Positions 1 to 11,136 of a stretch of 48,303 nt of DNA are shown one piece after another (the first letter of the stretch is position 1; the number at the start of each line of letters is the position of its first letter). The DNA is from Mucidula mucida. Its lineage: Eukaryota > Basidiomycota > Agaricomycetes > Agaricales > Physalacriaceae. The DNA is taken from contig JADNYV010000269.1 of the NCBI GenBank assembly GCA_015501055.1, forward strand, positions 1 through 48,303, given 5' to 3'. Below the pieces are notes generated by a model, which saw only the letters and a list, made by a program, of their open reading frames with translations, was not told the DNA's origin and did no database searches. The position numbers and the translations under genes were made by a program.

Positions 1-1146
1 AACGCTTTTGGGTTCAGTATCTTCTCTAAAAAGGCGCCGGAACCTATACCGGAAACTCCCTCGGAAATAGCTACACCCCCTCCAGAAACTGCTACTTCCC
101 CAGAACCTTCGACGTTACCACAACCAGCAGATGAAGCTATAGCGAGCATTGCCTCTCCACCCATAACTGAAGCCGCTAGCAGCACACCCGTGTCCGAAGT
201 CGTATCCTCGTCCGCCGTGGATGTCGCTACCTCATCCACTCCAGACGTGTCGGTAGACGCTCTCATGGCTGCCCTCACTCCTCTCCAATACGGCGACCTC
301 GCGTCAATGGGTCTCATGGGCTGGACACCAGCCGCCCTCTTCCGCTATGTCATCCAGTTCATACACATCTCCGTCGGCCTGCCGTGGTTCTGGACGATAC
401 TCGCCTCGTCCATCATCGCGCGCCTCGTCGTCGCCCCGCTCAGCATCCAAGCGCTGCAGCTCAGCAGCCGCATGTCCTCTATACGCCCGCAGTTGGAAGT
501 TGAGCAGGCCAAGATCAAGGAGGCTGCGAAAAGGCATGATGTGCTGGTGCAGTCTGTCGCGGCGAGGAAAACGCAGAAGCTGCTGGTGGACTCGGGGTAT
601 AGTGTGGGGAAGGCCGTGTTGAGTGGGGGTGTGCCTATTGTGTGGTCGTTTGCGACGTTTTATGCGACGGCGCGTATTGTGTGGAATGTCCCTCAGGTGG
701 CGCAGTATAGTGGATTTTGGCTGCTCCCAGATATGTCGGCTACTGCCCCGGTTTGGATGTGTGCTGGGATGGGCGGAATGACGTTCGTGGCTATCAGGGT
801 GCGTACTCTTGTTCTGTTCATGTGCAAGATTAATATGAATCGTTCTTCAGGCTGCGCTGGGCGACCCAGGAACTGAAGGATATGTTAAGAGGATGGATTT
901 ACTGAGTTTTGCCCTTCCAGCTCTGATCCCTTTTTCGTTTTGGGCTGTTGGTGGTACGGCGGTGAGTATCTGCTTTCTTCTTTGGTATTGAAATGCAGAG
1001 CTGATATTCGACTCAAGGGCGTTGCGACATACATCATGGCCACCGCGGCCGTGATGCAGGCGCAGTCACTTATTCTGCGTCATCCTGCGGTGAGGGCGCG
1101 GCTTGGACTTGCTCCAAGGTTCTATGTTCCGTTCCTCCCAGCTTGA
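1..1146 (+). CDS. OXA1: OXA1/YidC-type mitochondrial inner-membrane insertase, 5' partial
   Basis: The reading frame is open from base 1, so the true start lies outside the window. Exons are 1-798, 851-961 and 1018-1146, with introns of 52 and 56 nt, both phase 0. The first ~60 residues are Pro/Thr/Ser-rich linker. The Oxa1/YidC core follows: a membrane segment near GLPWFWTILASS, the motif RLVVAPLSIQALQ, an amphipathic region, then further hydrophobic segments (GGVPIVWSFATFYAT; LPALIPFSFWAVGG). The family inserts proteins into the mitochondrial inner membrane from the matrix side. The second intron must end at 1017, because the nearer AG at 998 gives an immediate stop. The C-terminus looks cut short: a tandem GTTCC GTTCC at 1126-1135 shifts the frame, and a basic tail in the other frame runs on to a stop at 1245-1247. 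Family call is firm; the C-terminal end is uncertain. Confidence 0.88.
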
Positions 1147-1665
1147 GGACTCTTGGGCCAACCGCGCGAGAGGCTTGGAGTGACTTTAGAGCGTGGTTTT
1201 TCCAACCCACTCAGGCTGTTGCTACGAAGAAACCTCGTCGACGATGATTATAGCATATAGGATAACTTTTTGACTTGCTCCTTTCCTTGACAAGACAGGA
1301 ACCAGGTCATATGCATTGATGTTCTATATAGTACCTCTACATCTTGACGGGGCTAATAAGTACTCTATTCATTGCTATAGGATCTCTGAAGGGATTAGCA
1401 TTGTGTTCATGAAGCCCGCGAATCCTGCGCAGTTTAAGGTGCAGATCAGAATGAAAGATATTTGATTTCTTCGGGGATCTTGTGCCGTGCCAAGAGTACA
1501 CGGGCTCCCACGCCACTCGATGTTGACAGCCGTTTATACATCAAAAACGACCTTGTGTCCGATCAGCTACCTTGTCATCGAAACACCCATCTTCGTCGCT
1601 GTTCTCGTCGTCGTTGGCGACCACAACTTGTCACTCTTTTTCTACCTTTCATTAACACCACCACC

Positions 1666-2659
1666 ATGATTGCCTCACTCGCAGTGTTATCCTTGCTCAC
1701 GACGGCAGCCTACGCCCAGGTCCGCGAGCTCCTACATTTACCCACTTTTTTCCCTGATTTTCCGATAGTCATCAACGTCGACGGCCAATGCGCTTATTCC
1801 CAGCGCGGCCAGCACCGCTTGCAAAACGTTTTTGAACAAGTTGAACTCGGATACAACGCTGGACAAGTGCGCCAACTCGATGGTGTCTGCCTCATCCGCA
1901 TATTCCCCTGGCAACTTCACCGACACGCCGACGGTGTCTGGCATAACCAAGACACTCAATACCCTCTGCGCGTCCTCGTGCAGCGATACCGATGTGCGGC
2001 CTCTGCTCACCGAGTTCTCCTCGGCGTGCTATGCAGAGCTGACCAGCGAGCCGATGCCCGATGTTGTCCTTACCTACGATACGCTCTACGCCATCGTACC
2101 CTTCCACAACGCCCTCTGCACAAAGAACGACGGCGGCAACTACTGCCTCGTCCAGTCGGCATCCAGCACGGCGTCCGCCTCTGCGGGCGTCAACAATGCG
2201 GCGTACGCGGGCTCCTCGGCGGTCGATGTCTCCACCTTAGAGGACTACCTCACCACCACCGCCTCCATCTCCCGCCGCGCAGACGTTACCGTCACAACCC
2301 CTAACGCGACGACCTGGGCGAACAGCAACCTCGTGTACCTGTTCCTCAACGGCTCTGGCACAGCCTCGACGCTTTGCACCACCTGCACGTCCAACATCAT
2401 GTCTGCGTACATGGACTTTGAGGCCAAGATCCCCTATGGCCCTGGTATTGCGCAGAGTGCGTTGATGAGCGGACAGGCGTCGCTGTACACGGGCATCACG
2501 TCCGTCTGTGGCGAGGGTTTCCTGAACAGCGCCGTCCAGGCTGCTGGTGGCATTTCCAGCTCCAGCACGGATTCTTCTGATGCCCCGCGCGTTGTGTCCA
2601 GGTTGGAGGGTGTCGCGACCGCGATGGGAGGTCTTGTGTTGGCCTCCTTGTTCATGTAG
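1666..2659 (+). CDS. Secreted, probably GPI-anchored DUF7729 protein
   Basis: Two exons, 1666-1719 and 1769-2659, give 314 residues. The 49-nt phase-0 intron has a slightly unusual GTCCGC donor. Exon 1 is a clean signal peptide (MIASLAVLSLLTTAAYA). The mature part starts with the NALIPSAASTAC type of motif, followed by spaced cysteines (TLNTLCASSCSD; SSACYAEL; TLCTTCTSNI), N-glycosylation sequons (NFT, NAT, NGS), a Ser-rich stretch and a short hydrophobic C-terminus (VATAMGGLVLASLF), the usual layout of a GPI-anchored wall protein. I recognise the fungal DUF7729 pattern. Biochemical function is unknown. No splice or frame problem is seen. Confidence 0.82.
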
Positions 2660-5600
2660 TTATTTCATCTATCTATATGGGTTGGTCTCTGGGCATTATA
2701 GTATACCCCCTCCGCTTCCCCCTCCCGGCAGTGTATGTTAGCATAGGCTGTTTTGGTTATCGTATTTTTATTTCATCGTCATCTACGCAGCTCTATATAC
2801 ATCCTAATCCAGGTCGTTTGTTTGGGCTATGGGTAGGGCGTGGCCGGCCACTATTCACTGCTTCAATGAACTGGTGTGACGTACGACACGCAGCCGGTTC
2901 GAATGATGCTGTGGCGTAACGACCTACAACAACTCGTGGCACAGATGTTATAGAGGAGGGTTTGGTGACTCATGAGAGCACCATAGTGAGCATGTCCTCG
3001 CTTTGATACCTGCGAAATGATATTAGCTTAAAGAACTAATGCAAGTCGTGTACTAGCACCTACGAAGCAAATCAACAGACTAGCGTTCATACGCATTGTA
3101 ACTCTTCGGCGGAGGCACTGGAGAGATTCGGTAATAGGTGATAATCACTGACCATTTGCGCTTTCCAGCATAAACGCCTCTCGACGAGAGAGTCCATGAA
3201 TCTGCATAGATGCACGATTAACTAGGCGGCGAGATGAGAATGCACTCGCCGCAGTGCAGCGTCTGTGTCCTCTTTGTCGCATGTATGTGCTGGCCTCATA
3301 CTCGCGCCTGGCAAAGTCGGATGTGCCGTATCCTGATATGTAGGTTAGCAAGAAAGTGCCTGCCTGCAGCTACACCAAAAGATGGCTCTGTCCAAGTCTC
3401 CGCTCCGGTATCCATCTGCTCTCGTCAAGTCGTACCTCCCCATGTCGTCCCTTCTGGCTTCGATATCTTCCAAAAAAAATATCATACTTTTAGCTTGGAT
3501 GAGACCCACAGGCTTCCATGAACCTGGAAGCAAACCAACAGAGATGCGCGATTCACCTGTTTTTGCAGCCAGGTGGCGCAATGACCACGCACCGGTTCCT
3601 TGCTCGCAGGCCCATTCATACTAGTATCGATTAGTCGACGTCTTTGAAGCTTATCCTCTTTGCTAGAGTCGTCCGCATGGTCTTGGTCGTATGGGGCGCC
3701 TTCATTCTATAGATTGTAAGCGCCTGCCAGAGATCGTGTCGGGTGTCGCATAGCTGAGCAGATGCCATCGTGCTCTCGTCCGGGTAGTGGGCCTCGTTCT
3801 CGGTCTCATTCATGACTCCCAAGGTCAGAATCTAGGGCGCAGAAAAGAGGTGTGAGCATATATACATGATCAATTTGTCAGGAGCGTGCAGTGGATTTGG
3901 GAGGTAATTTCTGCACTGTAATGGATTGTTAACCCAGCCAATCTCGCCACAATGTCGATCGACGGAAAGTTCATTGAGTCATCTGAGATAGTGTAGGTCT
4001 GACACAGATAGTAAGAAAGAAACGAGCTTAACATTAAACAAATGCCTGCTTGTGAACGTCAATTCTTTGCACTATCTATATGTGGCGAAGAAGCCGAAAA
4101 GCCCAGCTTTGTCAGTATCCGGAGCCAGAACAACGATATCAACTTAGCGATCGTATATTTTTGAGTAGCGGTTGCGTAGAACTGCGTGCCCCATTGAGGT
4201 ATTTCGCTACCTCTAACATGGATCATGTGTGATGATGGGAAAACCCACACCGCTAGCGGCTTAGCTCGCGATCTCACCTTCTAAGGAGGCCAGAATCTAG
4301 CCGGCGCCTAAAAGTGGCGATGGAGACGCCTGCGCATTCGTAGAGGGATCTTCAGCTTCCCTTGGTGGAAGATTTCTCCATCTATACAAATTGTCATGCG
4401 CCCTTTTTGTAGAGCATCGAAGGCGCCAGGAAGCACAAGTCCGTCTTCATAGACGTGCTCTCGAAGGTGGATACTAAGACTTGTCAATAGATTGAAGGCG
4501 TTGGAATGGAAGTCGAACTGTTGATTCTTGAAGCGCGACGAGTCACATCACGTGATGGATAGCGCACGTTCGTGAAACATCACATTCACAAGCAAAGTGG
4601 CACAGCTTTCTTCTTGTGCTCTCCTGCATCGCTACTCTGCTCTACATTCGCTACGTCACTTAATGAATCCAAGGCATACAACGGTGACTACGGCTGTGCA
4701 ATTAGTTCGTTATGCCGATGGCTCCACCGCACGGCGTCCGCCGTCATCTTAAAGTCCTCCCAATAGTACTCCTTCTCGACCTGTCAAGTTTGCAGGTATA
4801 ATGAGTCTTTTGACCCGAGTCATATCCATATTTCGGCGCCATTCTGAATTAGACGCGTAAAGTAAGCACTTATCACGATCTCGTCCTGCTCCTGCCTTCT
4901 CATGATCCGCATAGAACTACAATCATTCTTCCTATATGCCAACTATCTCATGTTATCCGGCGGTTCGCCAGGAATTACTATAGCAAGTGCGTGCCGTCCT
5001 CGAGGGCAAAGCACCTTCCTCGATTCATCGGCGCTTTCCTCAGTCCGGTATACTCACCTTCATCCATCGCAACTGGTGTAGTACGTACGCACTATATCAA
5101 AATGCTTTCAACAATCAGTGTCGTAGGGTGGAAAGCAACTTTTCACCTCTGCGGAATGCCGCCAGTAGAACGATATGGCTCACATCGAGGGAGAAGATAA
5201 TAAACGACTCGTCGCCCTTTGCAGACCGTAACAGAAACTTCGCACACCGTTGAGCTGAGGCGAGAACCGCAGAGATTTCACAGGCATGGCTACGCCCACG
5301 GTAATCGGCGTTTTTGAATCCTGATTATGAGTGATATATACAGGCTGCTGATTGATTCCTAGTAGGCCAATCGTTTCGCTAGATCATGGAGTCAAGTGCA
5401 CAGTCGAGACCGCTGTATTATCCTAATCGCGGGGACCATTATGTGTCACTAAATCAAACCTTGGGTGGAAATGAAAGCGATATTTTTATCGACCTCTTTT
5501 CGTGGCGTAAAACTTGTTCTCGCGATTCTGCTGGGATCAATTGGATACGGCTGTTATCTTCGGACTTCTACCCTCCGGCGTTCGAAGGTTTCGACAGTCC

Positions 5601-7246
5601 ACCAATCCCAATCCATTTCCGCCCATGACTGATCTGTCATGGAGGCTTTGTTCTGTGTATGAAGTTTTCGGGGGCTAGCGCGTCGTTATCCCGTGCTGCG
5701 TGGCTGGGAACCAGCGTCATCTTTCAGTGGTTCATTTCCTACGTAAATGGTCCGTGAACTGAGGCGCCTGGGTATGTCGTTAAGGAGCAAGGTAAGTCCT
5801 CGCTATTCATCAACTCTAAAACGTATTGCGCAGGCTGACTCAGTGTTTTCAGGCAAGGAGCCGCGACCTCCGATGTTCAGCGTTGAGCCCCCGCCGTAAT
5901 TTGGCCGTAAGGCCAGCAGCACCCGCGGTTTCTTCCGTTCTACCCAGTGCAGTTCTCGTAAGAAGAGTTTCCTCAACCGCTCGTATGGCGAAGTGGCCGC
6001 GGTCACCGCCTTATGTGCACACGGTCGTATGACCAGAAGGCAGAGTAGTAGTCTGTATGGGATGTCAGCAGGGGTTTGATACATTCGTACCATCATGCGA
6101 TGACGACCACCTCTGGCATGCGTGTGCGCAAAAAGGGAATATCCAAGGCGCTTGCGCAACGTGTCTACGCCACCAGTCTGTCCCCCCCCCCACTTTGTCC
6201 ACCACCGCTGCAACTACAATGACACACTCTATGATCGGCCAAGTGGCCCCCAAAAATTCGCATTCGCGCAGGGTTTACCACACGGCCCGTGCGTAAGCAC
6301 CCCTCCCCCTCCCCTCCCCCCACTTCCCAACCTCTCTCGTTCCGTTCCAGGGAACGCGGAATGCTAATCGCGGTGTGCATCTTCCGGAAGCCTACTAGGC
6401 CCGTCAGTCATTTCACGCCGCTCCGCGACAGTCGTAAACCACCACTCATTCATCTAGTAGCAGGAGAGGTAAGCACTGATTGAAACGGACACACGGCGAC
6501 CTTGTTCTTTCCTCATCCGGGGTCCGATCGAAAGGCACTGTACCTCGAGTCCCTTCCATACGTCCGCTCAGTGTCCGAATAGGTATGCTAGGGGACCGTG
6601 AGGTAAAGCAGCCCCGTCTCACTCTGTTTCGGGCAGGTAGAATCATGGGTCATGTTCTTCCGTACTTGCCACGTTTGTGACTGTCCTGGGTTTTTCCCGC
6701 AAGGTTGAGTTGCTTTCACTCTTGGCGACAAGGGCGCGGAACAACCGTTAAGTGATAACGCCTGTCCGAATAGCCTCAGCTACCGCTTCTATTACGCCGC
6801 AGGTCTGTGCAAATCGTCTTCCTTTTGATTTCTATATTTACGCGTTTTTCTATCGTCTGGTCGCGTGTTGCTCGAATGCTTTGTTTATCGCTGCCGGCGT
6901 TCGAATGGAATGTCGTAACCTCATGTTTAATTGATCAACGTCTCCCGAAGGTACTAGCTTTAGCGGCCAACAGTCCGTCAAGGCGTGATCCCAACATTTG
7001 GCGCGTCTGGATGGCTGCGTTTTACGTGTCCTAGTTTCATTTCGCTGCTGCTCAATAAACGCTGGAAACTCTTTCAAGACTAGTCTCCGCGCGCTAGCTA
7101 GAAGAGGCCTTGTCGGGTCGGTCAATACTACGCAATTACAGTACACAATCGAGTAAGGGCTGAAAGTAAATTAGGTACCAATTAAACTAAACAGAGTTCG
7201 ATAGTAGAATGGGCGCCAATAATACGTCTATGTGATATATGGGTGA
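2660..7246. other. Gene-poor stretch, no gene recognised
   Basis: About 4.6 kb with only short open frames on either strand and no frame I can link to a family. The most gene-like minus-strand pieces are at 3631-3822 (63 codons after a possible acceptor near 3832), 3345-3581 and 3145-3351. They do not join into a protein I know. A 15-mer at 3713-3727 (attgtaagcgcctgc) recurs at 7790-7804 at the exon 4/intron 4 border of the F-box-like gene, so a decayed relative is possible. A C-rich tract lies at about 6181-6190 and 6299-6325. No RNA gene or repeat array is visible. Confidence 0.5.
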
Positions 7247-9227
7247 TTACTTTTGGGACGCTGGATTCTCCCGCTTGCGCATGCTGAAGATGCCTTTGAA
7301 GGCCGGGCTGCCGGGCGCGATGCAGCTTCTCCAAGTTCCGACCCAGGAGTTGCCGTAGTGTAAATAGCCCTCGAAGATGCGCGAATCGAAAGCCGTATCC
7401 CAGGAGTTCTTCTACACGAAAACAAAGACGTAAGAGCCCCACTCACAAGGACGAAAAGGATTGCACCCAGTACCGGTTCTCTCCGCATGACAATCTTTCC
7501 ATCTCTCTTGACGCGTCCATAGAAGTTGTACGCCCCCCAAGCGTCGGCATGTTCTTCTGTCGTCTGGATTTCGGATAAATATCAGATTGACAGCTCGACA
7601 CGCTACTGAATGGAAGAGGGGGACGCACCTGCCCAATGATGAGACAATCCAGAGCCTGGTCAGGGTGGCGCCAAGTGTTGAATTGAGATGGCGATTCTGA
7701 CTTGTGGGCAATCTTCTGTCGGCTATCGGATCCCTATTGTATTCCGTGAGCCGTTAATTAAGGAAAGCTCGAAGTGAAAGAAGGCATACATTGTAAGCGC
7801 CTGCACATAAAGTCTGATGTGCAACATCCCATTTGAATGGGTCTTCATCGCTCATGTGCCCCCAAGTCACAGGGAGAGTGGGGCTGTAGCACAAACGAAC
7901 AGACAGCGAGCACTGCATTGGATGGTGGGAGATGAAATCCGGGCTAGTGGCATCAGAACGTGAGCTGGGAGAACGCTCAATCGTGTCTGGAAGAATCAAT
8001 GGGGAGATCTATCAGAAGATCTTTTTAGTTACAACGGCAGATAGAGAATTAAAAAAGGAAGCGCACAAGAAGAGCCCCTTCCCACAGCCCTTGAAGGTTG
8101 TTCTGAATGTAGCTGTACACACTCGGAGGCTGGGTGTACGGAACATGAAGGCGAGTTAGACAGGGATCATGGTGCTGCTGGAATCCCCGCGTGTGTGAGG
8201 CTGTCGCACCGGCTGCAGTCCCTTCGGCCCGCTGCACAGAACAGGTGGAAGGCAGCGTCTCGGCGAAAAGTGGCGTCCTGTAGGATGCCATGGCGTTGTA
8301 ATCCTCTACTGTTGGACCCGACTGTTGCGTGGCTATAGCTGCGGCTCTATCCGCAGGCAGGTCCAGCGCGCATCGAGGAACGTTGGTTTGTCTGAGCGCG
8401 AAGCACAAAGTAATGGCCGCTGAGGAGACGGGAGGACATTCCGGACGAGGGATTTGCAGTTGAGAATAGAAGGCGACATGCGAGAAAGAGGTTTCGGCGC
8501 GTGTCGAGTCAAACACGTGCTTCACGCTCTTACTAGAGATCTCATCCTGCCAAAAGGTGTTAGTCTGAGAACATCAGGGTGGAGCTGGTATCGTACCTTG
8601 TCCACGGCGAGAGGTCGCAGGATGCCCAGCAACTCCTCGCGTGCTTCTTCGCTCATTCGTACGATATCGTCTATAAAAAATCAGTACGTGTATTGCAAGG
8701 TCCCCGCGTCCAGACCCAATGGATGGCTCACCTCTCGTTATCGTCAAGGCCAGCAACCAGGTAGCGAGATTGCGACATGCCATACGAGCTTCGCGTTGAT
8801 TTCGGTCATCCGTTCGGGCGCTGTACGTTCTGAGCACTTCCTCGATGAATGCGGGAAAACCAGCGGCGGCGAGATGAGACGCGTTTAGAGACCCTCCTTC
8901 CAAGACAAGGCCGTACGCTGTCCACAGAGCTTCGGGTAACGCCTGAACGGAAAGGTCGCCGCGTCTAATTCTCCGGAATAGACGGAGGCGTTGGATGAGT
9001 TCCGCAGCGATGGCTGAGTCGGGTGGAACACCCTGGTGGAGAAATGGCACATCGAATATCTGACGCGATATGGAGGCGTAGACGTGGGGATTGTATGCGA
9101 TGGAGAGTTGGTCATGTACCGACCGGCAGGTCAGCATCAGGTGCAGCAAGTCAACCAGTGACTGGGAGCTGGCGATGATGGCAACCTGTTCGAGGATGTC
9201 GGTGGGGAGTGTCGCGAGAGAGGCCAT
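7247..9227 (-). CDS. F-box-like protein, intact (paralogue 1)
   Basis: Seven exons on the minus strand: 8732-9227, 8597-8670, 8067-8546, 7790-8008, 7629-7733, 7474-7563 and 7247-7411. They splice to 542 residues with every phase matching; introns are 50-65 nt. The N-terminus (LPTDILEQVAIIA; LLHLMLTCRSVHDQLS) is an F-box-like domain, expected to bind Skp1 in an SCF ubiquitin ligase. The C-terminal half has the fungal pattern GLWEG, then WGAYNFYGRVKRDGKIV, then IFEGYLHYGNSWVGTWRS, ending FKGIFSMRKR, presumably substrate binding. The Met at 9227-9225 directly precedes the F-box and is preferred over an upstream Met at 9383. A related gene lies at 13510-15389. Substrate unknown. Confidence 0.8.
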
Positions 9228-10042
9228 TCTTGTGGAGGTTGGGGATGGACGGTCGAACAAAACGCCTTCATTTATAGTCCTGAAGGGCGTGCACCGAAAA
9301 CGGGAATTATGAGCTCGAGTTATCGAATAAATCATACGTGAGATTGCTGTTTCGCAGTCATCAACGCGATGACTCGCCGCCAATTTGCTGGTCTTCGAAG
9401 GTTGTTTGGCGTGCCTGGGGCAGATATTGAAGCCAAAGCCAAAGATTCGGAAGTAACATCTTTCCTCGGACGCGCCGTTTTACATCGCCTTGTTATTTCT
9501 AGACACGCCATTCAGAATGGCCGAAACAACATGTAAATCAATGCCCTTACAAGTTACGATGTCGTCAGGACGGGAACGGTAATTATCTGGACTGGAAATT
9601 TCTTAGCGCCACCGATTTCGGAGATAAGGAACCGGACCTGGGGTGTTCAGAGAACTCGAGAAAAGATCTGTTTCAGATCCTGTGTACCATAACGTTATAA
9701 CGTGCCCAGTCTCAACGAAGAGATCATGGGGGGATTTGGTTAGAAATTCTGTTGCCCTGAAGAATAGTGATCTAGATACCAGTAAAGTAAGGGTCTCGCC
9801 AGATCTTGACAAAGCGAACTCATTTCCGACAGGGCCAAATTAAGACCATAACTTCGCCGGCATCTTCAACTAGTCCGTTAACTGGTTCACCGAACAACTC
9901 GATCGTATCGGGAAGTAACAAAGGGTTTGACGCGTTGACGTCGGTACCTTGACGCTAATCCACGTGCTTGCGTATATTCAACAACATATGGCATTTCCTA
10001 AAAAAACACAGATGTACAGCGTACAATTCGTTTTCTAACATT
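9228..10042. other. Intergenic region, nothing recognised
   Basis: About 0.8 kb between the start of the minus-strand F-box-like gene and the stop of the elongation factor gene. It should hold the F-box promoter and the elongation factor 3' end. Short open frames at 9603-9812 (minus) and 9643-9843 (plus) overlap one another and match nothing I know. Confidence 0.5.
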
Positions 10043-11136
10043 TTACAATTCTGATCACGGAGTAAGCAGATGATAGCGAGCAAGCTGCAGAGGCACTTAC
10101 TTTGCATGGCAGCAATGTCAGTACTCTGGACATAGTCCTCAAATTCAGCAATCTTCTCCTGGAGTTCATCGGTGGAGACCAATTCATCCTCTGCATCCGG
10201 TTTAGCGCGTCATAAAGGTAGAAGTTTGATAAATGAGGCTCACCGACGACGAGAGTGATCTATAACGCGCCCAAAAGACTGAGTATGTGATAGAATGTAT
10301 AAGGCGAGAACAGACCTGGAGTTTCTTGATACCTAGACACGCGTTTTCAGTACGAATGCGGCTGTAGAAGTAGGGAGTACATACCATAACCGATCGCGAC
10401 GAGCTTGCTGGCTCCCCAGACGAGACCAGGCTGCTCAATGGAGCGGACAGCTTCTTCAAGAGCCTTCATATCGGTCTCATCATCCCAAGGCTTGATGTCC
10501 ATCGTGACTACGGACTAGGAAAAGATCGGCGATGAAACCATCGATAACAAGGCGAATACCGACCTTTGCGATAGTCTTGGGTTTGTTAGCCTTTTTAGCG
10601 TTGTAAGCGGCGACACGCTCCGCCTTGACACGTTCAGCCTCTGCGTCATCCTCTTCGTCGTCTTCGCCGAAAAGATCAACCTCGTCGTCATCCTCTTCCG
10701 CAGCCTTCGCAGCCTTGGCCGCAGGGGCAGCACCACCACCAGAGCTCAAGAAAGTTTCACCGGCCGTGCTCGAGCCAGGGAGAGTTTCCAGCTCCGCGGA
10801 GAAGGACTGGATGTGGGTATACCAGCGGGCAACATTGGGGTAAATGTCACCGGCTTTAATGGCATTGAAGACGAGAACATCGGCCTGCGACGGCGTGTAT
10901 CTGTCGAATAGGCATAGTTTCAGATTAAATCCAAATTAACGAATATTAAAGTCAGAATGCTAGGCAAAAGTTGTCGGCAGCTGGAAGCAGCGATGTCTAG
11001 TCGCCTCTTGGAAACACGGACCATAGCGATAGCTCATCATGAAGAAATATATAAATCAATATTAAACGTATACGCACCCCTCGACATACGAACGGGAGGC
11101 AAGGTGTTGCTCGAGCTTGCTGAGATCGACGGACAT
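10043..11136 (-). CDS. EFB1: Translation elongation factor 1-beta (eEF1B alpha), GTP exchange factor
   Basis: Seven minus-strand exons: 11078-11136, 10564-10900, 10385-10514, 10316-10332, 10244-10259, 10101-10190 and 10043-10050. They total 657 nt (218 residues) with all phases consistent. The N-terminus starts [20 protein letters not shown] and resembles the GST-C-like region; a central acidic segment ([18 protein letters not shown]) follows; then the catalytic exchange domain ([44 protein letters not shown]), ending KL. The protein recharges eEF1A with GTP during translation elongation. Length is normal for the family. Intron 1 is 177 nt, the others 49-55 nt. Exons 4, 5 and 7 are only 17, 16 and 8 nt, yet each is needed to restore the conserved sequence. 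Confidence 0.95.

Noticed and set aside
962..998. Shorter intron 2 for OXA1 ending at the first AG
   Set aside because: The resulting exon starts with a Ser codon followed at once by TGA.
2880..2915. tRNA B-box-like sequence (ggttcgaatga)
   Set aside because: No A box, anticodon arm or acceptor stem pairs could be placed around it.
5803..6213. A 136-codon minus-strand frame
   Set aside because: Low-complexity, Gly/Arg-rich and overlapped by several frames on both strands in a C-rich region; no motif.
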